This document shows positions 1-7,238 of a stretch of DNA of 8,978 nt, piece by piece; position 1 is the first letter of the stretch; every line of letters begins with the position of its first letter. Source of the stretch: JACCUZ01 sp038246575 (GTDB taxonomy: Bacteria > Actinomycetota > Actinomycetes > JACCUZ01); the NCBI GenBank assembly GCA_038246575.1, contig JBBRVU010000173.1, forward strand, positions 1-8,978, written 5' to 3'. A program made the translations under genes and the position numbers. The notes under the pieces are model-generated. The model saw only the letters and a list, made by a program, of their open reading frames with translations. It ran no database searches and had not been told where the DNA came from.

Positions 1-503
1 ATGACGCGCAGCGTCCCGGTGATCCGCTGCCCCCGGCGGACGCGCTGGTGACCGCCACGGCGGGGCTCGGTCTGGTCGTGCTCGTCGCGGACTGCGTTCC
101 CGTCCTGTTGTCCTCCGGCCCCGGACAGGTCAGCGCGGCCACGCACGCCGGCCGGCGGGGTGTTCAGTCCGGCGTGGTGACGGCGACCGTCACGGCCATG
201 GTCGACCTCGGGGCACGAGTCGAGGACATCGAGGCCGTGGTCGGGCCAGCGGTGTGCGGGGGCTGTTACGAGGTGCCCGCCGAGATGGCCGACGAGCTGG
301 TCCAGCGGGTGCCGGCCACCGCGGCCACCTCCCGGGGCGGGACGCCGGCGCTGGATCTGCGAGCGGGAGTCGTTGCCCAGCTGCTGGCTGCCGGCGTCGA
401 GACCATCGGCATCGACCGTCGGTGCACGGTCGAGTCACCGGACCAGTTCTCCCATCGCCGCGATGGCGTCACCGGGCGCTTTGCCGGAGTGGTGGTGACG
501 TGA
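1..503 (+). CDS. pgeF: PgeF/YlmD (YfiH) family polyphenol oxidase-like protein, 5'-truncated
   Basis: The reading frame is open from base 3 to the TGA at 501-503, so 166 C-terminal residues are visible and the start lies outside the window. A GTG at 48 falls inside conserved sequence (ADALVTATAGLGL) and is not the real start. Family landmarks are the ADC motif (cysteine ligand, bases about 90-98), a THAG.RG motif holding the conserved histidine, the CGGCYEVP segment, and a C-terminal FSHRRDGVTGR block. The first conserved histidine of the family would lie in the missing part. Family members are cytoplasmic metal-dependent proteins described as laccase-like, purine nucleoside-acting, or peptidoglycan-editing (PgeF); the substrate here cannot be read from sequence. 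The usual HAGWRG reads HAGRRG in this copy. The gene normally lies just after ftsZ, and it overlaps yggS by 4 bp, implying co-transcription and coupled translation. Confidence 0.9.
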   Translation, partial: DAQRPGDPLPPADALVTATAGLGLVVLVADCVPVLLSSGPGQVSAATHAGRRGVQSGVVTATVTAMVDLGARVEDIEAVVGPAVCGGCYEVPAEMADELVQRVPATAATSRGGTPALDLRAGVVAQLLAAGVETIGIDRRCTVESPDQFSHRRDGVTGRFAGVVVT

Positions 504-1222
504 CCGGCGACGACCCGCGCCGCAGCGAGATCGCGGCCAACCTGGCTCGCGTGGAAAACCGGGTCCAGATGGCCTGCAGCTCCGCCGGCCGGTCGCGGGA
601 CGCTCTCACGATCGTCGCGGTCACCAAGACCTTCCCGGCCAGCGACGTCGCGCACCTGCACGCGCTGGGCGTCCGCGACGTGGGAGAGAACCGCGACGGT
701 GACGCCGCCGCCAAGGTGCGCGCGTGCCAGGAGCTGGGGCTCTGCGACCTACGGTGGCACTTCGTGGGTCAGGTGCAGCGGAACAAGGCCGGATCGGTGG
801 CGTCGTACGCCGACGTTGTCCACTCCGTGGACCGCCAGCGGCTCGTGCCCGGGCTCGACCGCGGCGCGGGGTCTGCCGGCCGTCGGGTCCGCTGCCTGGT
901 CCAGGTCGACCTCCGCGACGAGCCCGGCGACGACTCTCGCGGGGGAGCCGATCCGAGCGACGTCGAGGAAATCGCTGCCGCGGTGGCAGACGCCGAGCAG
1001 CTCGACCTCGCCGGTGTGATGGCCGTCGCGCCCCAGGATGTCGACCCGGCGGCCGCCTTCGACCGGCTCGCGGCGATATCGGCGCAGCTGCGCCGGACCC
1101 ATCCGGGCGCCGATTCCATCTCCGCGGGAATGAGCGGAGACCTGGAGGCGGCCATCGCCGCCGGCGCGACACACCTGCGGATCGGTGCCGCGTTGCTCGG
1201 TTCCCGCCCGTTGCTCGGGTAG
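500..1222 (+). CDS. yggS: YggS/PLPBP family pyridoxal-phosphate homeostasis protein
   Basis: This 240-residue protein is close to the usual length of about 230-245. It is a single-domain TIM-barrel PLP-binding protein related to the N-terminal domain of alanine racemase. It buffers cytoplasmic pyridoxal 5'-phosphate and has no known catalytic activity. The PLP-linking lysine is K43 in VAVTKTFP. Other landmarks are GENR (62-65), WHFVGQVQRNKA (86-97), HSVDR (108-112) and the phosphate-binding end GMSGDLEAAIAAGATHLRIG (210-229). I chose the GTG at 500 because it overlaps the pgeF stop (GTGA) and gives the normal N-terminus; the same frame stays open further upstream but only as a shadow inside pgeF. 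The usual Q-E after GENRD is replaced by G-D. Its place between pgeF and sepF is the standard actinobacterial order (ylmE in Gram-positive naming). Confidence 0.93.
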   Translation: MTGDDPRRSEIAANLARVENRVQMACSSAGRSRDALTIVAVTKTFPASDVAHLHALGVRDVGENRDGDAAAKVRACQELGLCDLRWHFVGQVQRNKAGSVASYADVVHSVDRQRLVPGLDRGAGSAGRRVRCLVQVDLRDEPGDDSRGGADPSDVEEIAAAVADAEQLDLAGVMAVAPQDVDPAAAFDRLAAISAQLRRTHPGADSISAGMSGDLEAAIAAGATHLRIGAALLGSRPLLG

Positions 1223-1280
1223 CGTGCGATCAGCGATGAATCACGCAGGATTCGTCGACTCGACTGGAGGGCAGTCAGGC

Positions 1281-1787
1281 ATGGCCGGCGCGATGCGCAA
1301 AGCAATGGTCTACCTCGGCCTCGTCGAGGATGACGACCGCTACGACTACGACGGTTACGACGAGACCTACGACGACGATCACGACGGGCGGGCGGGCACG
1401 GCCCGGTCGATGGCGACGGTCGGGGGCGCTCGTGAGGAGCGCGGCGCTGTGGCGACGATGCCGCAGCGGGGGACTCGTCCCTCGACCGCAGTGCCGGGTC
1501 AACGTCCGTACGACCGGATCACGACGATCCATCCGCGGACCTACAACGAAGCCAAGCAGATTGGTGAGAGCTTCCGGGAGAGCACCCCGGTGATCATGAA
1601 CCTCTCCGACATGGACGACTCGGACGCCAAGCGGCTCGTCGACTTCGCGGCCGGGCTCGTGTTCGGTCTGCGCGGCACGATCGAGCGGGTCACGAACAAG
1701 GTCTTCCTCCTCTCGCCCGCTGACGTCACGGTCACCGCCGAGGACAAGGCACGGATGGCCGAGAGTGGCTTCTTCAACCAGAGCTGA
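1281..1787 (+). CDS. sepF: SepF cell-division protein
   Basis: SepF is a cytoplasmic protein that polymerises, binds the FtsZ C-terminus and anchors the Z-ring to the membrane; actinobacteria lack FtsA and rely on it. The 168-residue product has three parts. Residues 1-16 (MAGAMRKAMVYLGLVE) form the amphipathic membrane-binding helix. Residues 17-76 form a variable linker that starts as a very acidic, Asp/Tyr-rich stretch (17-36). The SepF core follows, about 77-168, with RITTIHPRTYNEAKQIGE, STPVIMNL, DAKRLVDFAAGLVFGL, KVFLLSPADV and the terminal FFNQS. The start at ATG 1281 is supported by GGAGG at 1266-1270, 10 bases upstream; a second in-frame ATG at 1293 (M5) is less likely because MAGAMRK is the usual actinobacterial N-terminus. 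The 58-base gap after yggS has no obvious terminator, so this is probably one operon. Confidence 0.96.
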   Translation: MAGAMRKAMVYLGLVEDDDRYDYDGYDETYDDDHDGRAGTARSMATVGGAREERGAVATMPQRGTRPSTAVPGQRPYDRITTIHPRTYNEAKQIGESFRESTPVIMNLSDMDDSDAKRLVDFAAGLVFGLRGTIERVTNKVFLLSPADVTVTAEDKARMAESGFFNQS

Positions 1788-1832
1788 GGCCGCCGGGCTC
1801 GCGCGCGCGCCGGCCCACTGCGGAGACCTGCC
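1788..1832 (+). other. sepF-yggT spacer with alternating CG run and weak hairpin
   Basis: The spacer contains an 11-base alternating CG tract at 1800-1810. GCCGG at 1792-1796 can pair with CCGGC at 1810-1814, giving a weak hairpin, followed by the yggT ribosome binding site (GGAG, 1822-1825). There is no U-rich tail, so it is unlikely to be a full terminator; it could affect relative expression of the two genes. Confidence 0.35.
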
Positions 1833-2117
1833 ATGAGCATCGTCGGCCAGGTCATCACCCTGGTCCTCTGGCTCTTCTTCATCCTGCTCATCTCCCGGCT
1901 CGTGCTGGACTACATCCAGATGTTCGCGCGGTCCTGGCGCCCCAAGGGGCCGCTGCTGATCGTCGCCGAGGTCGTCTACACGGTGACCGACCCGCCGCTG
2001 CGGGCGCTGCGTAAGGTGATCCCGCCGCTGCGGCTGGGCACGGTGAGCCTGGATCTGTCCTTCCTGGTGCTCGTCATCCTCGTGAACATCGGGATCTGGC
2101 TGGCGGGGTATTTGTGA
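1833..2117 (+). CDS. yggT: YggT family integral membrane protein
   Basis: The product is a 94-residue membrane protein with two hydrophobic helices, about residues 4-27 and 68-92. They are joined by a basic loop carrying the family signature TDPPLRALRKVIPPLRLG followed by SLDLS. YggT proteins sit beside sepF and divIVA in many Gram-positives and cyanobacteria and have been linked to membrane, division or osmotic functions; no biochemical activity is established. GGAG at 1822-1825 lies 7 bases before the ATG and fixes the start. The gap to sepF is 45 bases and contains a short alternating CG run. The length is typical for a single-repeat YggT. Confidence 0.92.
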   Translation: MSIVGQVITLVLWLFFILLISRLVLDYIQMFARSWRPKGPLLIVAEVVYTVTDPPLRALRKVIPPLRLGTVSLDLSFLVLVILVNIGIWLAGYL

Positions 2118-2256
2118 GTTCACCCGCCTCATGCGACACAATGGCGCGCTGGTGGCGCGCGACCAGCCGGCTGGCTAGTCCAGCTGGTGCCGGCGACGTC
2201 GGTGGGCATCCCGCTCACGACCGAGGAACTACCGAGGAGATTCCAGAGGTGACGGT
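2118..2256 (+). promoter_or_regulatory. yggT-divIVA intergenic region with palindromes, likely divIVA promoter region
   Basis: This 139-base gap is the largest within the plus-strand block, which fits divIVA having its own promoter. It holds a direct repeat TGGCGCGC (2142-2149 and 2153-2160), a perfect 12-bp palindrome CCAGCCGGCTGG (2163-2174), a perfect 8-bp palindrome CCAGCTGG (2180-2187) and a direct repeat ACCGAGGA (2220-2227 and 2231-2238). A weak promoter reading is TTGTGA (2112-2117) with CACAAT (2137-2142) at a 19-base spacing. The ribosome binding site AGAGG lies at 2245-2249, 7 bases before the divIVA ATG. Confidence 0.4.
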
Positions 2257-3270
2257 ATGCCGCTGACCCCTGAGGACGTGGCCAACAAGCAGTTCACGAG
2301 CACCCGGCTCAAGCCTGGCTACGACGAGACCGAGGTCGATGAGTTCCTCGACGAGGTCGAGGCGGAGCTGACCAGGCTCTACCGCGAGAACGACGAGCTG
2401 CGGAACAAGGTGTCCGCGGCCGCTCGAGGTGGCGCGGCCGAGGCGCCTGCCGCGGTCCCGGCCTCCGATCAGGACGCCGGCCGTGTCACCCAGGAGAACG
2501 AGGAGCTGCGGCAGAAGCTCACCGCAGCACAGCGCCAGGTGACCGAGGCGAACAGCCGGGCGACCGCTGCCCAGCAGGCTGCTCAGGCCGCCCAGCAGGC
2601 GGCCCAGGAGGCGGCAGCGCAGGCGCCGGCGGCGCCGGCACCGGCCGCACCGGCGGCGACTGCGGCGGGAGGCGCCGAGTCGGCAACCGGCATCCTCGCC
2701 CTGGCCCAGCGCACGGCGGACGAGCACATCGCCGAGGCGCGCACCCAGGCCGATCGCATGATCGCCGAGTCGCGCACCCGCGCGGACCAGCTCAAGCGGG
2801 AGGCCGAGGACAAGCACCGGCAGACGATCGGGACGCTGGAGACCGAGCGGGCCACCCTGGAACGCAAGGTCGAGGAGCTGCGCGCGTTCGAGCGCGAGTA
2901 CCGCACCCGCCTCAAGTCCTACCTGGAGGGCCAGCTGCGCGAGCTCGAGGGCCGCTCCACCGAGGCGCCGGCCGGTCAGGGCGGTTCCGGCGGGCCAGGT
3001 GGCGCGTCCGGTCCTGGTGGGTCGCAGCCGGGTGGCCAGGGCAGCCAGCCCGGCCAGGGCGCACAGGGTGGCGGGCAGCCGGCCCGCACCAGTCAGCCCG
3101 GCCAGCCGGCCGGTGAGTCCGGCGGCCGACCCGGACAATCCAGCCAGCCCGGTCAGCAGCCGCCGCGCAGCCCGTTCAGCCCCGGCTCGCCGGTGGCGGG
3201 TCAGTCACCGAGTGGTCCGCCCGAGCAGCCCTCCGGCGGCCACCGGCTCGAGGACGGACCGCAGGGGTAA
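2257..3270 (+). CDS. divIVA: DivIVA/Wag31 polar growth and septation scaffold
   Basis: DivIVA is a coiled-coil protein that binds curved membrane at poles and septa and, in actinobacteria, directs tip growth and peptidoglycan synthesis. The N-terminal lipid-binding domain (residues 1-about 50) is canonical: MPLTPEDVANKQF, GYDETEVDEFLDEVEAELTRLY, with F13 at the usual membrane-inserting position. An Ala/Pro-rich linker (about 55-75) follows, then a coiled coil (about 78-122) with QQAAQ repeats, an Ala/Pro linker (123-140), and the main C-terminal coiled coil (about 141-233). The last 104 residues (234-337) form a disordered Gly/Gln/Pro/Ser tail with four SQPG-type repeats. At 337 residues it is longer than the roughly 260 of mycobacterial Wag31 and in the range of streptomycete DivIVA. 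The ATG at 2257 follows AGAGG at 2245-2249. A hairpin terminator lies just downstream. Confidence 0.95.
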   Translation: MPLTPEDVANKQFTSTRLKPGYDETEVDEFLDEVEAELTRLYRENDELRNKVSAAARGGAAEAPAAVPASDQDAGRVTQENEELRQKLTAAQRQVTEANSRATAAQQAAQAAQQAAQEAAAQAPAAPAPAAPAATAAGGAESATGILALAQRTADEHIAEARTQADRMIAESRTRADQLKREAEDKHRQTIGTLETERATLERKVEELRAFEREYRTRLKSYLEGQLRELEGRSTEAPAGQGGSGGPGGASGPGGSQPGGQGSQPGQGAQGGGQPARTSQPGQPAGESGGRPGQSSQPGQQPPRSPFSPGSPVAGQSPSGPPEQPSGGHRLEDGPQG

Positions 3271-3290
3271 CCAGCACGTACGAAGTGAGA

Positions 3291-3345
3291 CGCGCCGACG
3301 TCGATGGGCCGGGGGGAGGGCCCACCGGGGTCGGCGCGCCTTGTT
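3291..3345 (+). terminator. Intrinsic-type terminator after divIVA
   Basis: CGCGCCGAC (3291-3299) pairs perfectly with GTCGGCGCG (3330-3338). Inside it GGGCC (3306-3310) can pair with GGCCC (3319-3323). The plus-strand hairpin is followed by CCTTGTT, a weak T-containing tail typical of high-GC genomes. It lies 20 bases after the divIVA stop and between convergent genes, so it may end transcripts from both sides, although the minus-strand side lacks a T-tract. Confidence 0.65.
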
Positions 3346-3381
3346 CAGGGTGCCGGGGGCGGCGCGACCGGGTGGTCGCGG

Positions 3382-3864
3382 TCAGCTCCCGGTGGCGGCG
3401 AGCCGGCGGAACGGATCGGCCGCCGGCGGCGCGGGCATGCTGATGCGGGCTCCGTCCGCGGCCAGGCCGCCGAGGTTGAGCACCTGGGCGAGGATCGAGA
3501 GGGTCGTGTCCCCGGCGTCGACGCCGGCATGGGTGACCATGACGCGGTAGATGGTCGCGTAGTGCCTGGCAGGGGTGTCGTAGCTCCAGTCCACCGAGCC
3601 GAGGTGGACCGCAGTCCCCTTGGTGCCGGAAGGACCGTCGAACGGGCCGCTCCAGAGCTGGATGCCGGCCGGGCCGGCCGAGAACTGGCCGCCGGTGCCG
3701 ACGTCGTGACCCTTCGCGGCGGCGAGCAGCTCGCGGGTCTCGCGCTCGGCGAGGACGAGGGCCGGTCGGACCTGACTGGCGAGCGCCGGGACCGCGACCG
3801 CGCCGTCCTTGAGGCGCAGGCCTCCCGTCGGAGGCCCTCCGAAAGGTACGACGTGCAAGCTCAC
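3382..3864 (-). CDS. Hypothetical protein, 160 residues, unrecognised family
   Basis: I do not recognise this family. The protein begins MSLHVVPFGGPPTGGLRL. It has an Ala/Leu-rich helical stretch with charged residues (about 27-50), a glycine-rich block GHDVGTGGQFSAGPAGIQLW (52-71), and a conserved-looking core HLGSVDWSYDTPARHYATIY followed by RVMVTHAGVDAG. The last part (ISMPAPPAADPFRRL) is proline-rich. There is no signal peptide, membrane helix or cysteine pattern, so it looks cytoplasmic. The GTG start at 3864 is supported by a perfect AGGAGGT at 3869-3875 (minus strand, 4-base gap). It lies 189 bases downstream of ileS on the same strand and converges on divIVA. A longer overlapping frame (3176-3949) reads as low-complexity Arg/Pro/Gly sequence and is a shadow. 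Coding is well supported by the ribosome site and protein-like composition; function is unknown. Confidence 0.8.
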   Translation of the reverse strand: MSLHVVPFGGPPTGGLRLKDGAVAVPALASQVRPALVLAERETRELLAAAKGHDVGTGGQFSAGPAGIQLWSGPFDGPSGTKGTAVHLGSVDWSYDTPARHYATIYRVMVTHAGVDAGDTTLSILAQVLNLGGLAADGARISMPAPPAADPFRRLAATGS

Positions 3865-3881
3865 CGTGACCTCCTGGTGGA

Positions 3882-3917
3882 CTGCGGCAGTGGCCGGCTC
3901 GGCGCCGGCCGTTGCAG
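3882..3917 (-). other. Strong GC hairpin between ileS and the hypothetical gene
   Basis: GGCCGGC (3892-3898) pairs perfectly with GCCGGCC (3904-3910) over a 5-base loop. An outer CTGC/GCAG pair (3882-3885 with 3914-3917) extends it with an internal loop. It lies upstream of the AGGAGGT site of the 160-residue gene. It may attenuate ileS read-through or structure the leader; no T-tract follows on either strand. Confidence 0.5.
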
Positions 3918-3918
3918 A

Positions 3919-3947
3919 AGTATCGGCTCGCTGACCCCCTGTTCAGC
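3919..3947 (-). promoter_or_regulatory. Candidate promoter for the 160-residue hypothetical gene
   Basis: On the minus strand, GATACT (3919-3924) is a good -10 hexamer (5 of 6 to TATACT) with GCTGAA (3942-3947) 17 bases upstream as a weak -35. Transcription would begin near 3912, giving a leader of about 50 bases that contains the hairpin at 3892-3910. Confidence 0.35.
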
Positions 3948-4053
3948 ACTCAGCCGAACGGGTGATCCGCAGTAACGCGCGCTCGGCCACGCATCAAATG
4001 GGGACAGGACAGACGCGTGCGATACCGAACCTTTACCGCGTTGGACCCGGGCG

Positions 4054-7000
4054 CTACTGCAAACGGGTGAACGAGAAACGCAGACCGAGGTCCGAATCGT
4101 GCTGGATGTCGCCGGCCGGGTCCCCGGACTCGAGGCTGGTGGCCAGCACCTCTCGCGCCACCAGCTCGGCGTGCTCGGTCAGGGCTTCGGCCACCTCGCC
4201 GCCGGCCTGCCAGCGGACCTGGATCCGGTCTGTCACCTGCAGCCCCGCAGTCTTGCGCGCCTCCTGGACGAGGCGGACCACCTCCCGGGCGAGACCCGCG
4301 CGGCGCAGCGCCGGTGTCAGCGTCAGATCCAGCGCGACGGTCTCGCCCGCGTCGGTCGCCACCGCCCAGCCCTCCCGGGGAGTCTCGGTCAACAGCACGT
4401 CCTCGGTGGTGACGGTCACCGACTCGCCGTCCACGAGGACGCTGGCCGTCCCGTCGGTGCGCAGCGACTCGGCAAGGGCGGCGGCGTCGGCAGCCGCGAT
4501 GGCCGCGGCAACGGTCGGGGTCTGCTTGCCGAACCGCTTGCCGAGCGACCGGAAGTTGCCCTTTGCGCTGCGGTCGACCAGCTCGCCCGCGAGCTCGTCG
4601 AACCCGTGGACGTTGAGCTCCTCCGCGACCTGAGCACGCAGCTCGTCGGGCAGCTGTGCCCACCCTGGGGCGCCGACCAGCGCGCGGCCGAGGGGCTGGC
4701 GGTTGCGCACCTTCGACTCGCTGCGGGCCGCCCGGCCGAGCTCGACGACCCGTCGCACCAGTCCGACCTGTCGGGACAGCTCGTCGTCGACCAGCGAGCC
4801 GTCGGCCACCGGCCAGGCGGCGAGGTGCACCGAGCCGGGCAGCTCCGCACCAGCCGCTCGTACGACGTCCTGCCAGATGCGCTCGGTGACGAACGGCACG
4901 ACCGGCGCCATCACCAGGGTCAGCAGCGCGAGGCACTCGTGCAATGTCGCGAGCGCCGCCGGGTCACCCTCCCAGAAACGGCGGCGCGATCGCCGGACGT
5001 ACCAGTTGGACAAGTCGTCGACGTAGGCAGCGAGCAGGCGGCCGACCTGCTGGGTGTCGAACAACTCGTACGCCTCGGTGACCTCGGCCACCAACCGGTG
5101 CGCCTCCGAGAGCGCCCACCGGTCCAGTGCCGGACGATGCGCCGCGTCCGGCCGGGCGCCGTCGGCGGGTGACCAGTCGTTGGCGCCTGCGTACAGGGTG
5201 AGGAAAGACGCGGTGTTCCAGTAGGTCAGCAGCGTCTTGCGGACGATCTCCTGCAGCACTCCGTGGCCGACCCGTCGCTGCAGCCAGGGCGAGCCGCTGG
5301 CGGCCATGAACCACCGCAGCGCGTCGGCCCCGTGGTCGTCCATGAGGGGGATCGGCTGCAGCACGTTGCCGAGGTGCTTGCTCATCTTGCGGCCGTCCTC
5401 GGCGATCAGCAGGCCCAGGCAGAGCACGTTCTCGTACGACGAGCGACCGTGCACGACCGTGTTGACCGCCATAAGGGTGTAGAACCAGCCGCGGGTCTGG
5501 TCGATCGCCTCGCAGATGAACTGCGCGGGGAACGCCGCCTCGAAGCGCTCGACCGAGCCCTCCGCGTGCGGATAGCCCCACTGGGCGAACGGCATCGAGC
5601 CGGAGTCGTACCAGGCGTCGATGACCTCGGGCACCCGGCGCATGGTTGCGTCGCACCCGTCGGCAGAGCACGGCAGTGCGACGTCGTCGACGTAGGGGCG
5701 GTGCGGGTCCAGCGCCGACAGGTCCTGGCCCGCGAGCTCCCCGAGCTCCGCCAGGGACTCGACGCAGACGAGGTGCGCCGCGTCGTCGGCGCAGCGCCAC
5801 ACCGGCAGTGGTGTGCCCCAGAACCGCGACCGGCTCAACGCCCAGTCGATGTTGTTGTGCAGCCAGTCGCCGTAGCGGCCCCACTTGATGTTCTCGGGGA
5901 ACCAGTTGGTCTTCTCGTTCTCCGCGAGCAGGGCATCCTTGACCTGGGTCGTACGGATGTACCAGGACGGCTGTGCGTAGTAGAGCAGTGCCGTGTGGCA
6001 ACGCCAGCAGTGCGGGTAGGCGTGCTCGTAGGCCAGGTGGCGGAAGAGCAGGCCGCGCTCGTCCAGGTCGCGGACCAGGGCCTTGTCCGCATGCTTGAAG
6101 AACTCGCCGCCGACCAGGCGCACCGACTCCTCGAAGTGGCCGTCCGGCCGGACCGGCCGGACGACGGGGAGGCCGTAGGCGCGGCAGACCACGAGGTCCT
6201 CGGCGCCGAAGGCGGGGGACTGGTGCACCAGCCCCGTACCGTCGTCGGTGGTGACGTAGTCGGCGAGCACGACCAGGTGGCTGGGTCCCTGGCCCGGCTC
6301 CGGCTCCGGCCAGTCGACGAGCTCGAAGGGACGCTGATAGGTCCAGCGCTCCATGTCGGACCCGGAGATGCGCTCCTGCACGGTGAAGCCCTCGCCCAGC
6401 GCCTGCTCGACCAGCGCCTCCGCGACGATGAGGGTCTCCTCGCCGTTGGTGGCGGTGACGTAGGTGACGTCGGGCCGGACCGCGACGGCGGTGTTGGAGA
6501 CCAGCGTCCACGGCGTCGTGGTCCACACGAGCAACGCGGCCTGGCCGGCGTAGGGCCCACTGGTCAGCGGGAACCGGACGTAGACGCTCGGGTCGACGAC
6601 CGTCTCGTAGCCGCCGGGCTGACCCAGCTCGTGGTCGGAGAGCGTCGTGCCGCACCGCGGGCAGTACGGCGCCACGCGGTAGTCCTCGGTGAGCATGCCC
6701 TTGTCGAAGACCTGCTTGAGCGACCACCAGACGCTCTGGACGTACTCGGGGTCCATCGTCCGGTAGGGCTCGGTCATGTCGACCCAGTAGCCCATCCGCT
6801 TGGTCATCGTCTCGAACTCACCGACGTGGCGCAGGACGGACTCGCGGCAGCGGGCGTTGAACTCCGCCACGCCGTACGCCTCGATGTCCGGCTTGCCACT
6901 GAAGCCGAGCTCCTTCTCCACCGCGATCTCGACCGGCAGCCCGTGGCAGTCCCAGCCGGCCTTGCGGACGACGTACCTGCCCTGCATCGTCTTGAACCGG

Positions 7001-7230
7001 GGGAAGACGTCCTTGAAGACGCGGGCCTCGACGTGGTGGACGCCGGGCATGCCGTTCGCGGTCGGGGGGCCCTCGTAGAAGGTCCAGGGCTCGCCGTCGG
7101 CGGTGGCCGCGACACTCGCCGCGAAGGTGTCGTTCTCGGCCCAGAACGCGAGGATGTCGCGCTCCATCGCAGGCAGGTCGACGCGCGGAGGCACCGCGGC
7201 GTAGCGGCGGGTGGGGCGGTTCTCGCTCAC
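4054..7230 (-). CDS. ileS: Isoleucyl-tRNA synthetase, IleRS2 (eukaryote-like) type
   Basis: The 1058-residue class Ia synthetase charges tRNA-Ile with isoleucine in the cytoplasm. The catalytic domain shows PTANGMPGVHHVEARVFKD, where the HIGH signature is GVHH (residues 63-66), then GWDCHGLPVE (92-101), and the second signature KMSKH (615-619). The CP1 editing domain, which hydrolyses mischarged Val-tRNA-Ile, shows CPRC (190-193), WTTTPWT (236-242), DGTG (330-333) and the acidic GAED (342-345). Further cysteine pairs are CHCWRC-like 408-411 and C521/C526. The C-terminal third is the helical anticodon-binding region and extension. Length and the KMSKHLGN block match the long eukaryote-like clade used by many actinobacteria. 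The GTG at 7230 has AAGGAG (7239-7244) 8 bases upstream, and that site is sequestered by the T-box leader. Its strand is opposite to the divIVA block. Confidence 0.97.
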   Translation of the reverse strand: MSENRPTRRYAAVPPRVDLPAMERDILAFWAENDTFAASVAATADGEPWTFYEGPPTANGMPGVHHVEARVFKDVFPRFKTMQGRYVVRKAGWDCHGLPVEIAVEKELGFSGKPDIEAYGVAEFNARCRESVLRHVGEFETMTKRMGYWVDMTEPYRTMDPEYVQSVWWSLKQVFDKGMLTEDYRVAPYCPRCGTTLSDHELGQPGGYETVVDPSVYVRFPLTSGPYAGQAALLVWTTTPWTLVSNTAVAVRPDVTYVTATNGEETLIVAEALVEQALGEGFTVQERISGSDMERWTYQRPFELVDWPEPEPGQGPSHLVVLADYVTTDDGTGLVHQSPAFGAEDLVVCRAYGLPVVRPVRPDGHFEESVRLVGGEFFKHADKALVRDLDERGLLFRHLAYEHAYPHCWRCHTALLYYAQPSWYIRTTQVKDALLAENEKTNWFPENIKWGRYGDWLHNNIDWALSRSRFWGTPLPVWRCADDAAHLVCVESLAELGELAGQDLSALDPHRPYVDDVALPCSADGCDATMRRVPEVIDAWYDSGSMPFAQWGYPHAEGSVERFEAAFPAQFICEAIDQTRGWFYTLMAVNTVVHGRSSYENVLCLGLLIAEDGRKMSKHLGNVLQPIPLMDDHGADALRWFMAASGSPWLQRRVGHGVLQEIVRKTLLTYWNTASFLTLYAGANDWSPADGARPDAAHRPALDRWALSEAHRLVAEVTEAYELFDTQQVGRLLAAYVDDLSNWYVRRSRRRFWEGDPAALATLHECLALLTLVMAPVVPFVTERIWQDVVRAAGAELPGSVHLAAWPVADGSLVDDELSRQVGLVRRVVELGRAARSESKVRNRQPLGRALVGAPGWAQLPDELRAQVAEELNVHGFDELAGELVDRSAKGNFRSLGKRFGKQTPTVAAAIAAADAAALAESLRTDGTASVLVDGESVTVTTEDVLLTETPREGWAVATDAGETVALDLTLTPALRRAGLAREVVRLVQEARKTAGLQVTDRIQVRWQAGGEVAEALTEHAELVAREVLATSLESGDPAGDIQHDSDLGLRFSFTRLQ

Positions 7231-7238
7231 TGCAGGTG

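Noticed and set aside
2215..3138. 307-codon minus-strand frame opposite divIVA
   Set aside because: The Leu/Gly/Arg-rich product mirrors the Gln/Ala/Glu codons of the DivIVA coiled coil; there is no supporting start signal.
3304..3975. 223-codon plus-strand and 257-codon minus-strand (3176-3949) frames
   Set aside because: They overlap the 160-residue gene, which has a perfect ribosome site and protein-like composition; these two do not.
4964..6727. 587-codon minus-strand open frame
   Set aside because: It is an alternative frame inside ileS with Arg/Ala/Gly/Pro-dominated sequence; the ileS frame has all synthetase motifs.
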